Assembly: GCA_965249925.1 (NCBI GenBank)
Contig: OZ252260.1
Span: 3,410,001 to 3,474,000, forward strand
DNA length: 64,000 bases
From: Hoeflea_A sp965249925
GTDB lineage: Bacteria; Pseudomonadota; Alphaproteobacteria; Rhizobiales; Rhizobiaceae
Direction: 5' to 3'
In this document: positions 35,886 through 43,798 of the stretch, in pieces
How the letters are laid out: each line of letters begins with the position of its first letter
Numbering within the stretch: position 1 is the stretch's first letter
Position numbers and translations under genes: made by a program
The notes under the pieces: generated by a model
Databases searched by the model: none
Told to the model about the DNA's origin: nothing
Seen by the model: the letters and a program-made list of their open reading frames with translations, nothing else

Positions 35886-36185
35886 AGCAAGTTGCGACCA
35901 GAATGAAGCATTTGACCGCGGCGATTTTGGTCGCTGGCTAGGCGGGTTGCACGCCGTGGTGCCTCCCCACCACAAGTGCAAGCCAACGACGCCAGGGAGC
36001 AAAATCGCCCGGCCCATTCACCGTATGTTTTCAACATGATAGGCCTCTCCAGGGTGACGGTAAATCGGCCCATCGGCTATGTTGCGACGCTTGCCCGATG
36101 CACCACATCGCGCTGCGCGACGCGCCTTGCCGAGTGGACCGATTTTCCGCCATCAAATGATTCATTCTGGCAGCAACTTGCTCTA
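35883..36185. repeat. MITE-like element with 33-bp terminal inverted repeats
   Basis: Arms at 35883-35915 and 36153-36185 are inverted copies matching at 30 of 33 positions, beginning TAGAGCAAGTTGC. The interior (about 237 bp) has no gene and includes a GTGGTG/CACCAC hairpin. A solo, diverged copy of the arm occurs at 48421-48451. This fills the 320-bp gap between the GtrA-fusion gene and the methyltransferase-like gene. Confidence 0.7.
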
Positions 36186-36307
36186 GGCGAGTCATTGACG
36201 AACGAGCGATGATGGACCGCCCGAGGTCCAAGTTCCAAGGCCGGTGGTCCGTCCACCGGTTGCCGGCCATCGGAAAAACGGTTAGGGACGAGTGCTGTTA
36301 CCGCCAG

Positions 36308-37186
36308 ATGGAGGGCGCATTGACCCAGCAACCAGGAAGCCCGTCGCGGCGCGCGGATGCCTCCGATCCGGTATCCACGATAACGCTGGATTATCCGATC
36401 CGCGTGCGGACCCGGCAGACCGAATCCAGTCCGGGCGGGATGGCGATCGGGTCGCTACTGGAAGCTGGCCGCGAGCGGTTCGCCAAACGGCTGGATGAGG
36501 TGCTGCAGTACACCCAGCGGTATTCGGTCATTCCGGTGATGCCGACCGATCCACTCGAGGCGGCATGGCACAACGATATGATGCCGGGGCTCGATCTGGC
36601 GTTCATTTACGCCATGATTGCCACCAGACGGCCGAAGCGCTACATCGAAATCGGCTCCGGAACGTCGACGAAGTTTGCCCGGCGGGCGATCACCGACTTC
36701 CGTCTCGAAACGACCATCGTGTCAATCGATCCCGCCCCCCGCAGAGACATCGATACGCTGTGCGATACGGTGCTGCGAACCCCGTTCGAGGATCTGCAAC
36801 AGCCCCTGGGCGAGATTGCCGAAGCGGGAGACATCGTGTTTTTCGACGGCAGCCACCGGACATTGCAGAACAGTGACGCCACCGTTTTCTTCACCGAGCA
36901 TCTGGCCAGCCTTCCGGGTGGCGTTCTTTACGGCATCCACGACATTCTCCTGCCCTGGGACTATCCGGCCGCCTGGGCATCGCGTTTTTACAGCGAGCAA
37001 TACCTTCTGATGGCCTATCTGCTCGGCGGCGCCGGTGGCGACCGCGTCGAACTGCCCTGCCACTGGGTCATGCGGGACGAGGCTTTGGTCAAAAAGGTCG
37101 ATGCCATGTTCGTCTGGGACACCGACAACAGGGTCGAACATCACGGCGGCGCGTTCTGGCTGACGAAAGCGTCATCCGGGCAATAG
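36308..37186 (+). CDS. class I SAM-dependent methyltransferase-like protein
   Basis: About 292 aa soluble protein. The central Rossmann-like domain has the SAM-site pattern YIEIGSGTSTKFARRAI, then TIVSIDPAPR and a DIVFFDGSHR strand. That fits Methyltransf_24 or cephalosporin-hydroxylase-like proteins often found in surface-polysaccharide clusters. The start is uncertain: the frame is open from ATG 36209, but the first ~33 residues look non-native. ATG 36308 or TTG 36320 (after GGAGGG) fit better. It lies between membrane glycosylation genes, which suggests methylation of a glycan. The substrate is unknown. Confidence 0.7.
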   Translation: MEGALTQQPGSPSRRADASDPVSTITLDYPIRVRTRQTESSPGGMAIGSLLEAGRERFAKRLDEVLQYTQRYSVIPVMPTDPLEAAWHNDMMPGLDLAFIYAMIATRRPKRYIEIGSGTSTKFARRAITDFRLETTIVSIDPAPRRDIDTLCDTVLRTPFEDLQQPLGEIAEAGDIVFFDGSHRTLQNSDATVFFTEHLASLPGGVLYGIHDILLPWDYPAAWASRFYSEQYLLMAYLLGGAGGDRVELPCHWVMRDEALVKKVDAMFVWDTDNRVEHHGGAFWLTKASSGQ

Positions 37187-37207
37187 CCGAATAGCGCGAG
37201 CGGCATT

Positions 37208-39211
37208 ATGCAGTTCGTCAAGAGGCACCACGGAATGGCGACGCGTACCGCGCCACGCGCCATCGGCGTGGTTCTGCCCGCGGTCGTCGGGCTGGCGGCG
37301 CTGGCCGTCGTGGTCCTCCAGGCGAGTCTGTTCACCGCCGGCTATCGCCTGGCCGCAGACGACGTGGCGCTCTATGCCATCGTGCTGCAGGGCTATCAGG
37401 CATTGGTCGAGCATACCGTCACCGTGGCGTCCCAGCACGGCCGCATCGGCAACTACGCCATGCAGCCGCTCAACGCGATCGGCTCCTATTACTCCGACTA
37501 TTTCGCGTTCAGGGTTTTCGCCGTCGGCCTGCACTTTCTGACCATGTATCTGGCTGCGTCGTTCGTGTCGGCCGTCCTGGCGCGGAACCTCACATGGTTC
37601 CTGTTTCTTGTCATGGTCATCCTGCATCCGCTGGATTTCCACCACCTGCCGCCGACGGCCTACCCGATACAGAATTCCGTACCGATTGTTCTGCTGTTTC
37701 TGTCGCGGCTGTGGCTTTGGCGGCTGAGACAGGCGCATCCGGCTGCCGCGTGGCCACGCCTGTTGCCGGCCTACGCGGTGTTCCTGGTCGCCATGCTCTG
37801 CAACGAGTATGCGACAACCCTGGGCGCCGTGCTCCTGCTGGCGGAGCATTGTGCGCTGATCGCCCGGCGCTATCGGGATGGCGGCGCGCTTGTCCGAGCG
37901 GTTCTCGGGACGTTTCGCTCCGGTCGGCTTTGGGCGGATGCCGCTGCCCTGGTGACCAGTGTCGCGGTCTATGCGCTGTTTCGCCTGTTCAATCCGACCA
38001 TCTACGATGGCAACAAACCGGACGGGCTGCATCGCCTGCACGATCTGTGGACGACCCTTTACATGCATATCGTGTCCGGCACGATATTTCCGCGACTGAC
38101 GGTCGATGTCGGCGGCGTGCCGGCGTCAGCGCTGTGGACTGCCGGCGTGGTCGGTCTGCTGAGCTTTTTGGTTTTCGCGGTTATCCGGAAACCGGAGGTT
38201 CGTGCCGGCGAGGCGTTTTGGACGGCGCTCGTCGGCCTGCTCGCCGCCGTGATCATTACCCTGCCGATTGCCGTCGTCTCGCGATGGCAGCGCGCATGCG
38301 TCGATGGCGGCGTTTGCACCTATCTTGACGGCCGCCTGTCGCTGTACCCGGTCGCCGTCATTGTTACCGTTCTGTGTCTGGCAATCCTCACAGCAAGCCG
38401 GGGCGGCGGGGCGCGGGTCGCGGTCGTTGCGGTGATGGCGCTTGGCTTTGCGGCGTTGTCTTCGTTGACCTATTTGAGCAACTGGCAGACCCGCGAAACC
38501 ATGAGGGATGTCGTTGCCGGATGGGAGCGCGCCACGGCGATCGCCTGCGTGCCGCCGCTCGCATCAGCCGACGCCCGGACGCTGGCGCAACTGATCGAAC
38601 CGGTGCCGCGCATCCACCACTATCCGCACTTTTCCATGGACACGTTCTGGCAGGCCTACGTAAAGCACCGCGCCGAACGCGTGGATTGCGACAGGCTGGC
38701 TGGCGGCATCGACCGCCTGAGGCGTATCTTCGCCGGATCCCGTGTCGGCTCGGGGCAGACGCTCTCTTTTATCGAGCCGGTTCCGGGTTCTTTGCTGGTT
38801 TCGGGCTGGCACGCCCCCGAAGCCTGGGGCGTGTGGTCGCAGGGCGAGGTCGCCGAAATCCGCATTACGCCATGGACGCCCGGCATCGAGGCGCTTGGTT
38901 TCCGGTTTTTGGTCTACCCGCCGCCCGGTTCCGGGAATCCCCCACAATCCATCGGCGTCAGCGTCAACGGCCAGGACGCTGCGACCTGGTCGCTCGGCGG
39001 CGCGGACTGCGGAACCCGGGTGATCGAACTTGCCGAGCCGCTTGCGGCCGATACGGACGCCCGAGTGACCTTCACCATCGCCGCACCGGTCGCGCCGCGC
39101 GACATTACGTCGAGCGAAGACCGCAGGCGGCTCGGTATCGGCCTCATCGAAGTGTTTGCCGCCGATTCCGACCGGACGGCACTGAAAGCGTGGGCGGAGG
39201 GTTCGTGTTGA
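37208..39211 (+). CDS. polytopic membrane protein, GT-C-like, envelope glycan cluster
   Basis: 667 aa. The first ~430 residues carry about ten hydrophobic helices (VVLPAVVGLAALAVVVLQ, AVFLVAMLCNEYATTLGAVL and others). The first extracytoplasmic loop has AADDVALYA, an acidic pair reminiscent of GT-C glycosyltransferases. The C-terminal ~200 residues form a soluble, probably periplasmic beta-rich domain. I do not recognise an exact family. It follows the methyltransferase-like gene by 20 bp on the same strand, so a role in surface glycan synthesis is the best inference. Confidence 0.6.
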   Translation: MQFVKRHHGMATRTAPRAIGVVLPAVVGLAALAVVVLQASLFTAGYRLAADDVALYAIVLQGYQALVEHTVTVASQHGRIGNYAMQPLNAIGSYYSDYFAFRVFAVGLHFLTMYLAASFVSAVLARNLTWFLFLVMVILHPLDFHHLPPTAYPIQNSVPIVLLFLSRLWLWRLRQAHPAAAWPRLLPAYAVFLVAMLCNEYATTLGAVLLLAEHCALIARRYRDGGALVRAVLGTFRSGRLWADAAALVTSVAVYALFRLFNPTIYDGNKPDGLHRLHDLWTTLYMHIVSGTIFPRLTVDVGGVPASALWTAGVVGLLSFLVFAVIRKPEVRAGEAFWTALVGLLAAVIITLPIAVVSRWQRACVDGGVCTYLDGRLSLYPVAVIVTVLCLAILTASRGGGARVAVVAVMALGFAALSSLTYLSNWQTRETMRDVVAGWERATAIACVPPLASADARTLAQLIEPVPRIHHYPHFSMDTFWQAYVKHRAERVDCDRLAGGIDRLRRIFAGSRVGSGQTLSFIEPVPGSLLVSGWHAPEAWGVWSQGEVAEIRITPWTPGIEALGFRFLVYPPPGSGNPPQSIGVSVNGQDAATWSLGGADCGTRVIELAEPLAADTDARVTFTIAAPVAPRDITSSEDRRRLGIGLIEVFAADSDRTALKAWAEGSC

Positions 39212-39249
39212 ACGGGGTGGATGCGGTTCGGCATCGCCCTCAACCTGTA

Positions 39250-39270
39250 ACCTATGTGTCCGGAACGGAC
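39250..39270 (+). repeat. left direct repeat bounding the accessory islet
   Basis: 21-bp sequence containing CCTATGTGTCCGGAACGGAC. It is repeated with one mismatch at 44155-44175, next to tRNA-Thr. The two copies bracket the AT-rich/RAYT region. Confidence 0.55.
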
Positions 39271-39279
39271 CATCTCAGC

Positions 39280-39450
39280 GGCGTTTCAGATCGCCCGCCC
39301 AAGCTTTGCCCATCCGGGGATTATCGGCAAGGATGTCAAAGCTGTTGTACAGGCCGCCGACATATTCCGCCACTATTCAATTGGGAACGCGTGCTTGCTC
39401 ACGAATTCGGGCACGCCGTCATGGGCGTAGCAGATGAGTCCGTGCTGTAG
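39280..39450 (+). pseudogene. fragment of a zincin-type (HExxH) protein, probably a toxin domain remnant
   Basis: A short open stretch reads FNWERVLAHEFGHAVMGVAD and then runs into a stop codon supplied by the adjacent RAYT 3' fragment. HEFGH is the HExxH zinc-binding core. The segment resembles metallopeptidase toxin domains of secreted effectors, but everything downstream of the motif is lost, and upstream the frame is not preceded by a start. A frameshift before the motif is possible, because a neighbouring frame reads IGKDVKAVVQAADIFRHY. Clearly non-functional. Confidence 0.45.
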
Positions 39451-39660
39451 CGCACCGGCGATTTCGCCGGCTTACTGGACGAACCGGTTGATGAGGCTGG
39501 CGCCTATGCGGCGCTGCGACGCGCCGAGACGATCGGCCGGCCGATCGGCGATGCAACCTGGCTCGAGGCACTAGAGCAGCAGACCGGGCGCGTCCTTGCG
39601 CCGCGCAAGAGGGGCACAAAATCGACGTAAAAGGGAATATGTAAACTGTCACCGTAATAC
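39442..39660 (+). mobile_element. RAYT remnant, copy 0 (3' 219 bp)
   Basis: Matches the last ~200 bp of the full RAYT at 41090-41764, with an in-frame stop (VLER changed to VL-stop). It ends with the same terminal sequence, GTAAACTGTCACCGTAAT (39641-39658). The 5' two thirds are missing. Confidence 0.85.
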
Positions 39661-39731
39661 TTCGCTACGTCTCAACCCGCTGAGACACGAGATCAACAAT
39701 GTCGAGTTAGAAACCAGAGGAGAGGTAAATA

Positions 39732-40730
39732 ATGCCCACTCCAAAAGAAGAAATACAGCTCAACTTCGAGCGCGGTCGTGATATTTGTTTAGGTTTGCTC
39801 AATTTATACAAACCAGATGATGCGTTAGCCAATCAAATGGCAAGTGAAGGGTTCTCTGCGTTCACAATATTTCGAGATCATTTAAGGTCTTATTGTGAAA
39901 ATAAAGCGCAAGTGCTTGAGAACAATAAATGGAAAATAGAAGAGGCTAAGGAGGCACATTACTATAATACACTGTTACCGTTCTCTGTTCTAAATATAGA
40001 TATAGAGGATTATTCGAGTAAATATCTCACAGAGTTACGCAAAAAGCGTGACATAATTAATGGTGTGCCATATGAGCAGATCGCAAGTCGCTTTACAGAT
40101 GAAAGGGAGCAATATGTCCGTCGCTGCTGCGATCCATGTGAAAGAAACCGAAACAAAGAAAAGTACTATAACGGGGAAGTTTATGAAAAAAAGTGGCGAG
40201 AAATGGAGCGCCGCCGTCGAGAACAATACAATCAGGAAGTTGGCCATTTTGGTACAAATAGAGAATTAGATCACAACGTAAACCGGCGCGATCGTTGCCA
40301 ATTTGTAGTCGAGATTGCATATGAGTTGGCGAAAAAGATCGGATTCCAACCCAATGATCGCTTATCTGGAAAGTACACGCCGGCTCTATGGAAGCCAGTT
40401 TCCGAAAAATGGGGGCTTTGTTGGTACGTTGAAACTGATATAAATTGGGACTATTCTATTGGGAAGGACTTAGACAGCAAAGTCATGCTTCCGAGCTTCT
40501 ATCCTCTTTTAGTACTATGTCCGGCTAATTTTACCCATAAACTGGCAAAGAAGGCAAATGCCAGTCAATGGTTGCGGCTCCCATATTCTGCTGATTTGGT
40601 CGGGTTCCACAATACCTACTTGAGATTTGACAGCTACAACGAACTCGAAACAAATATCAAGGCTCATCTCAAATTGTTGGAGCTGCGCGTAGATGATCTA
40701 GTTAGAATAATAGAAAACAACGTTTCGTAA
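39732..40730 (+). CDS. hypothetical protein, AT-rich orphan
   Basis: 332 aa, no signal peptide or membrane helix. GC content is far below that of the flanking genes. The middle (about 140-175) is very basic and rich in Arg, Lys, Glu and Tyr (EKKWREMERRRREQY), possibly helical or nucleic-acid binding, with a CCDPCERN cysteine cluster just before it. The C-terminal half is globular in appearance (GLCWYVETDINWDYSIG; SFYPLLVLCPANF). I do not recognise the family. It sits between two RAYT copies and ahead of a small immunity-like gene. Base composition points to horizontal transfer. Confidence 0.6.
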   Translation: MPTPKEEIQLNFERGRDICLGLLNLYKPDDALANQMASEGFSAFTIFRDHLRSYCENKAQVLENNKWKIEEAKEAHYYNTLLPFSVLNIDIEDYSSKYLTELRKKRDIINGVPYEQIASRFTDEREQYVRRCCDPCERNRNKEKYYNGEVYEKKWREMERRRREQYNQEVGHFGTNRELDHNVNRRDRCQFVVEIAYELAKKIGFQPNDRLSGKYTPALWKPVSEKWGLCWYVETDINWDYSIGKDLDSKVMLPSFYPLLVLCPANFTHKLAKKANASQWLRLPYSADLVGFHNTYLRFDSYNELETNIKAHLKLLELRVDDLVRIIENNVS

Positions 40731-40746
40731 TTAGTTGTAAAGGGCC

Positions 40747-41079
40747 ATGAAGATGGGGGTTAATCCATATTGCTACGTCACTCCGTTTTCTGGAGATGTG
40801 GATCAGTCGTTTGAGGAACTGAAGCAGTCGGAGTTTTCAGCCGGGCGATACGAGCCTTGCTTTTCGCGCAAGACCGGTCAGTATCTTTTCGAGATAGATC
40901 TCGCTCCAAGGCATCTATTTCCCTCACCGGGAAGTTGCCATGATACGTTGGAGGATATATTCGACGATGTTGATGCAAGTGGCACCAACTCCATTCTGGA
41001 TATTTTTCGGGTCGTTGAAACGCCATTCGAGAGTGTTGTAATTACGGTGACAGTTTACTCAATCCCTTATTATTGCTAA
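40747..41079 (+). CDS. small soluble protein with C-terminus rewritten by RAYT insertion; immunity-like
   Basis: 110 codons. Residues 1-98 look native (MGVNPYCYVTPFSGDVDQ; the segment HDTLEDIFDD..GTNSILDIFRV). Residues 99-110 are encoded by the left inverted repeat of the RAYT element, which starts at 41041. The native C-terminus is therefore lost or replaced. The GTNSILDI pattern resembles small proteins I associate with toxin-immunity neighbourhoods; this is a weak recognition. It lies 17 bp after the 332-aa gene on the same strand, probably co-transcribed. Confidence 0.5.
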   Translation: MKMGVNPYCYVTPFSGDVDQSFEELKQSEFSAGRYEPCFSRKTGQYLFEIDLAPRHLFPSPGSCHDTLEDIFDDVDASGTNSILDIFRVVETPFESVVITVTVYSIPYYC

Positions 41080-41778
41080 GGTTGCCGCCATGGCTCGCAT
41101 CGCCCGTCTCGTTGTGCCCGGTCTGCCGCATCATGTGACCCAGCGGGGGAACCGGCGTGAAAAGACCTTCTTCGAGGAGGGTGATTATGCCCTATATCGG
41201 GATCTGCTGGCCGAGAGCAGCGGCCGCGCCAAATGCGCAGTCTGGGCCTATTGCCTGATGCCGAACCATGTCCATGTGATCCTCGTTCCGTCCGACGAGG
41301 ACGGCCTGCGCCGCACCTTCGCAGACCTGCATCGGCGCTACACCGGCTATGTCAATGCCCGCGCGCGCGCCACCGGCCATCTGTGGCAGGGGCGTTACGG
41401 ATCGGTGGTGATGGACGAAGACCACCTGCTTCATGCGGTGCGCTACGTGACGCTCAATCCGGTACGGGCGCGGTTGGTCAAACGTCCAAAAGACTGGCAA
41501 TGGTCGAGCGCCCGGGCGCATCTTTCGAGGCGCGACGACGCAGTCGTCAAGGTTGCCCCGGTGCTGGAGCGCGTTGGCGATTTCACCGGCTTTCTGGACG
41601 AACCGGTTGATGAGGCTGGCGCCTATGCGGCGCTGCGACGCGCTGAGACGATCGGCCGGCCGATCGGCGATGCAAGCTGGCTCAAGGCCCTGGAGCAGCA
41701 GACCGGGCGCGTCCTTGCGCCGCGCAAGAGGGGCAGGAAATCGACGCAAAAAGGGATTGTGTAAACTGTCACCGTAAT
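41041..41778 (+). mobile_element. complete RAYT element, copy 1, with 28-bp terminal inverted repeats
   Basis: Left end 41041-41068 and right end 41751-41778 are inverted copies with one mismatch (core GTAAACTGTCACCGTAAT). They enclose the transposase gene. It is the only copy here with both ends. Confidence 0.85.
41090..41764 (+). CDS. REP-associated tyrosine transposase (RAYT, Y1/HUH family)
   Basis: 224 aa. N-terminal GLPHHVTQRGNRREKTFFEE is typical of RAYTs. The HUH pair is in AYCLMPNHVHVILVP, and RYVTLNPVRARLV is the conserved tyrosine-helix region. The C-terminal ~60 residues are basic. RAYTs are single-strand nucleases related to IS200/IS605 TnpA that mobilise REP-type palindromes. 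This copy is intact and flanked by its own inverted termini. Its GC content matches the chromosome, unlike the AT-rich genes on both sides. Confidence 0.9.
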   Translation: MARIARLVVPGLPHHVTQRGNRREKTFFEEGDYALYRDLLAESSGRAKCAVWAYCLMPNHVHVILVPSDEDGLRRTFADLHRRYTGYVNARARATGHLWQGRYGSVVMDEDHLLHAVRYVTLNPVRARLVKRPKDWQWSSARAHLSRRDDAVVKVAPVLERVGDFTGFLDEPVDEAGAYAALRRAETIGRPIGDASWLKALEQQTGRVLAPRKRGRKSTQKGIV

Positions 41779-41817
41779 ACAAATAATACCAAATCAATGA
41801 TGTGTGAAGCAATATAA

Positions 41818-42300
41818 ATGATGAAACCAAAATATCTACTGAATATCATGGTTGTGATAACAATCATGTTTACAATTGCGGCTCCCGCATACTCAAGTAA
41901 AAATTGTCAAAATCTAATTGATATAGCGGAAAAACGAGGAAAGATGGATTATTTGCGAGATTGGATCATGGAGAATATATCGAGGGTGGAGTTTTTGGAG
42001 CACATGGGATGGCTGGGGGTGTCAAGAAATATCGACACTCCGAACCATTTTGCGCGAGTTAACCTTGATACAGAGCTCCTTGGGTTTAACTCAGCGTTCG
42101 CCGCAGTGCAGCTAAATCGGGACTATACAATGGATCATCTTGAGCCAAGAAACATAAAATCGGTTTCGTTTTACGAGGGTCGAAATATGATTATTGTAAA
42201 AATATGGGATGTATCCGAGTTTGGTATAAATAAAGTTGAAGAGCTCGAAAAATATATGACGCACATTAGTCGTGACATTACAGTCGTTTGCCGCAGTTAG
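41818..42300 (+). CDS. hypothetical secreted protein, AT-rich orphan
   Basis: 160 aa with a clear signal peptide (MMKPKYLLNIMVVITIMF..APAYS, cleavage before SKNC). The mature domain has about 130 residues and two cysteines, one near each end (KNCQN, VVCRS), which could form a disulphide. No family recognised. It is strongly AT-rich compared with the flanking RAYT genes. The stop lies nine bases before the start of RAYT copy 2 homology, so the coding region appears complete. Could be a periplasmic immunity or inhibitor protein; this is speculation from context. Confidence 0.55.
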   Translation: MMKPKYLLNIMVVITIMFTIAAPAYSSKNCQNLIDIAEKRGKMDYLRDWIMENISRVEFLEHMGWLGVSRNIDTPNHFARVNLDTELLGFNSAFAAVQLNRDYTMDHLEPRNIKSVSFYEGRNMIIVKIWDVSEFGINKVEELEKYMTHISRDITVVCRS

Positions 42301-42308
42301 TAAGTGCT

Positions 42309-42963
42309 GGTCTGCCGCATCACGTGACCCAGCGGGGGAACCGGCGTGAAAAGACCTTCTTCGAGGAGGGTGATTATGCCCTATATCGGGATCTGCTGGC
42401 CGAGAGCAGCGGCCGCGCCAAATGCGCTGTCTGGGCCTATTGCCTGATGCCGAACCATGTCCATGTGATCCTCGTTCCTTCAGACGACGACGGCCTGCGG
42501 CGCACCTTCGCAGACCTGCATCGGCGCTACACCGGCTATGTCAATGCCCGCGCGCGCGTCACCGGCCATCTGTGGCAGGGGCGTTACGGCTCGGTGGTGA
42601 TGGACGAAGACCACCTGCTTTATGCGGTGCGCTACGTGACGCTCAATCCGGTACGGGCGCGGTTGGTCAAACGCTCGAAAGACTGGCAATGGTCGAGCGC
42701 CCGGGCGCATCTTTCGGGGCGCGACGACGCAGTCGTCAAGGTTGCCCCGGTTCTGGAGCGCACCGGCGATTTCGCCGGCTTTCTAAACGAACCGGTTGAT
42801 GAGGCAGCGCCTATGCGGCGCTGCGACGCGCTGAGACGATCGGCCGGCCGATCGGCGATGCAAGCTGGCTCAAGGCACTGGAGCAGCAGACCGGGCGCGC
42901 CCTTGCGCCGCGCAAGAGGGGCAGATCGACGTAAAAAGGGATTGTGTAAACTGTCACCGTAAT
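42309..42963 (+). pseudogene. RAYT copy 2, 5'-truncated and frameshifted
   Basis: Homology to copy 1 begins at GGTCTGCCGCATCA. The first ~nine codons, the start region and the left inverted repeat are missing. A one-base deletion near 42805 (GAGGCAGCGCC against GAGGCTGGCGCC) shifts the last ~55 codons out of frame. The 3' terminus (42936-42963) is intact. A TTG-initiated frame from 42288 exists but would give a defective C-terminus. Confidence 0.85.
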
Positions 42964-42966
42964 AAC

Positions 42967-43299
42967 TTGGAATCTTTGGGAATTGATGAGATTTGTAGAA
43001 ACTGCGATGAATATTTGAATTATATCATAAATATTTTAAGTTATCCGGGTATTTGTGAGGAAGAATTAGATTTAATATGTGTAAAAATGAGCTATATTGT
43101 TCGAAATGTGGAAATAATAAATTTGTTTTCCCTAGAGATTAAAATAGATTATGAAAAGCTAGACTTAATCATAAAGATGATAGGAGATTGCAGGGGCATC
43201 GTTGCGTCCAATGCCCGTATGAAGAAAAACGATGTTTTGTACATCAATCCAATAAGCTACATGGAGTCTTTTTGGGGACACCGTGTACATAGAGGGTAA
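42967..43299 (+). CDS. AT-rich hypothetical fragment
   Basis: An open frame of 110 codons from a TTG directly after the RAYT copy 2 terminus, very AT-rich and Ile/Glu/Asn-rich (ELDLICVKMSYIVRNVEI). No credible start or ribosome site is visible, so it is probably the 3' part of a larger gene cut by RAYT copy 2, or a small orphan gene. Its end passes through a GGGGACACCGTGTAC sequence that may belong to another repeat. No function can be assigned. Confidence 0.35.
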   Translation: MESLGIDEICRNCDEYLNYIINILSYPGICEEELDLICVKMSYIVRNVEIINLFSLEIKIDYEKLDLIIKMIGDCRGIVASNARMKKNDVLYINPISYMESFWGHRVHRG

Positions 43300-43339
43300 T
43301 CACCTGACACTACCGCTTCGAGCGGCTTGATCAGGAATT

Positions 43340-43490
43340 ACGCGGCGCTGCGACGCGCCGAGACGATCGGCCGGCCGATCGGCGATGCAAGCTGGCTCAA
43401 GGCACTGGAGCAGCAGACCGGGCGCGTCCTTGCGCCGCGCAAGAGGGGCAGATCGACGTAAAAAGGGATTGTGTAAACTGTCACCGTAAT
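43340..43490 (+). mobile_element. RAYT remnant, copy 3 (3' ~150 bp)
   Basis: Carries the last ~150 bp of the RAYT, with the same three-base deletion (GGGGCAGATCGACG) as copy 2 and the intact terminus at 43463-43490. It abuts the broken ParE gene. Confidence 0.85.
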
Positions 43491-43575
43491 AACCGTAATA
43501 GCCGAAATTCTCATCGGTGTAGCGAATGATATTATCGATTTCCGCCGAGGCCTGTCGGCTCAAATCATAGCGCAT
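43491..43575 (-). pseudogene. ParE/RelE-type toxin, N-terminal fragment cut by RAYT copy 3
   Basis: Starts MRYDLSRQASAEIDNII and continues RYTDENFG, a standard ParE-superfamily N-terminus. After about 25-28 codons the sequence becomes the RAYT terminus read backwards. The catalytic and core part is gone. The ATG overlaps the end of the antitoxin gene by 11 bp, the usual antitoxin-toxin arrangement. Confidence 0.75.
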
Positions 43576-43798
43576 TGGCCATGCTTGCGCGCACCCGTGC
43601 TAACCGGTCTTCCAGCGTTTCCGGGTCAGCCGCCCCGCTTCTAAAACCGGCTTCCTCGTCGCGCTCGACTATGGCGCGCTGCTCGGCAGCACTCAGCGAC
43701 TCCCACAGCGCCATATCGTCAGCGGTGGGGAACACCCGCGAGCTAAAGGCAATCTTCGAAATATCTGTTTTGGACGTATCGTTCATACCAAGCATCAT
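43565..43798 (-). CDS. orphan antitoxin of a ParD/RelB-like module
   Basis: About 77 aa, acidic and helical (MNDTSKTDIS; TADDMALWESLSAAEQRAIVERD; ..LEDRLARVRASMANAL). Three in-frame ATGs (43798, 43795, 43786) are possible starts, and none has a strong ribosome site. The partner toxin overlapping its 3' end is truncated by RAYT copy 3, so this is an antitoxin without a functional cognate toxin in the window. The longer open frame upstream (to about 44077) has no coding character and is not counted. Confidence 0.65.
   Translation of the reverse strand: MMLGMNDTSKTDISKIAFSSRVFPTADDMALWESLSAAEQRAIVERDEEAGFRSGAADPETLEDRLARVRASMANAL

Noticed and set aside
38374..39207. Plus-strand frame overlapping the 667-aa membrane protein
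   Set aside because: Out-of-frame shadow of that gene. Only its last part, beyond 39280, carries the HEFGH remnant, which is reported separately.
43268..43300. GGGGACACCGTGTAC considered as the end of a second RAYT subfamily
   Set aside because: It resembles such ends but there is only one copy and no partner or transposase here, so it is not annotated.
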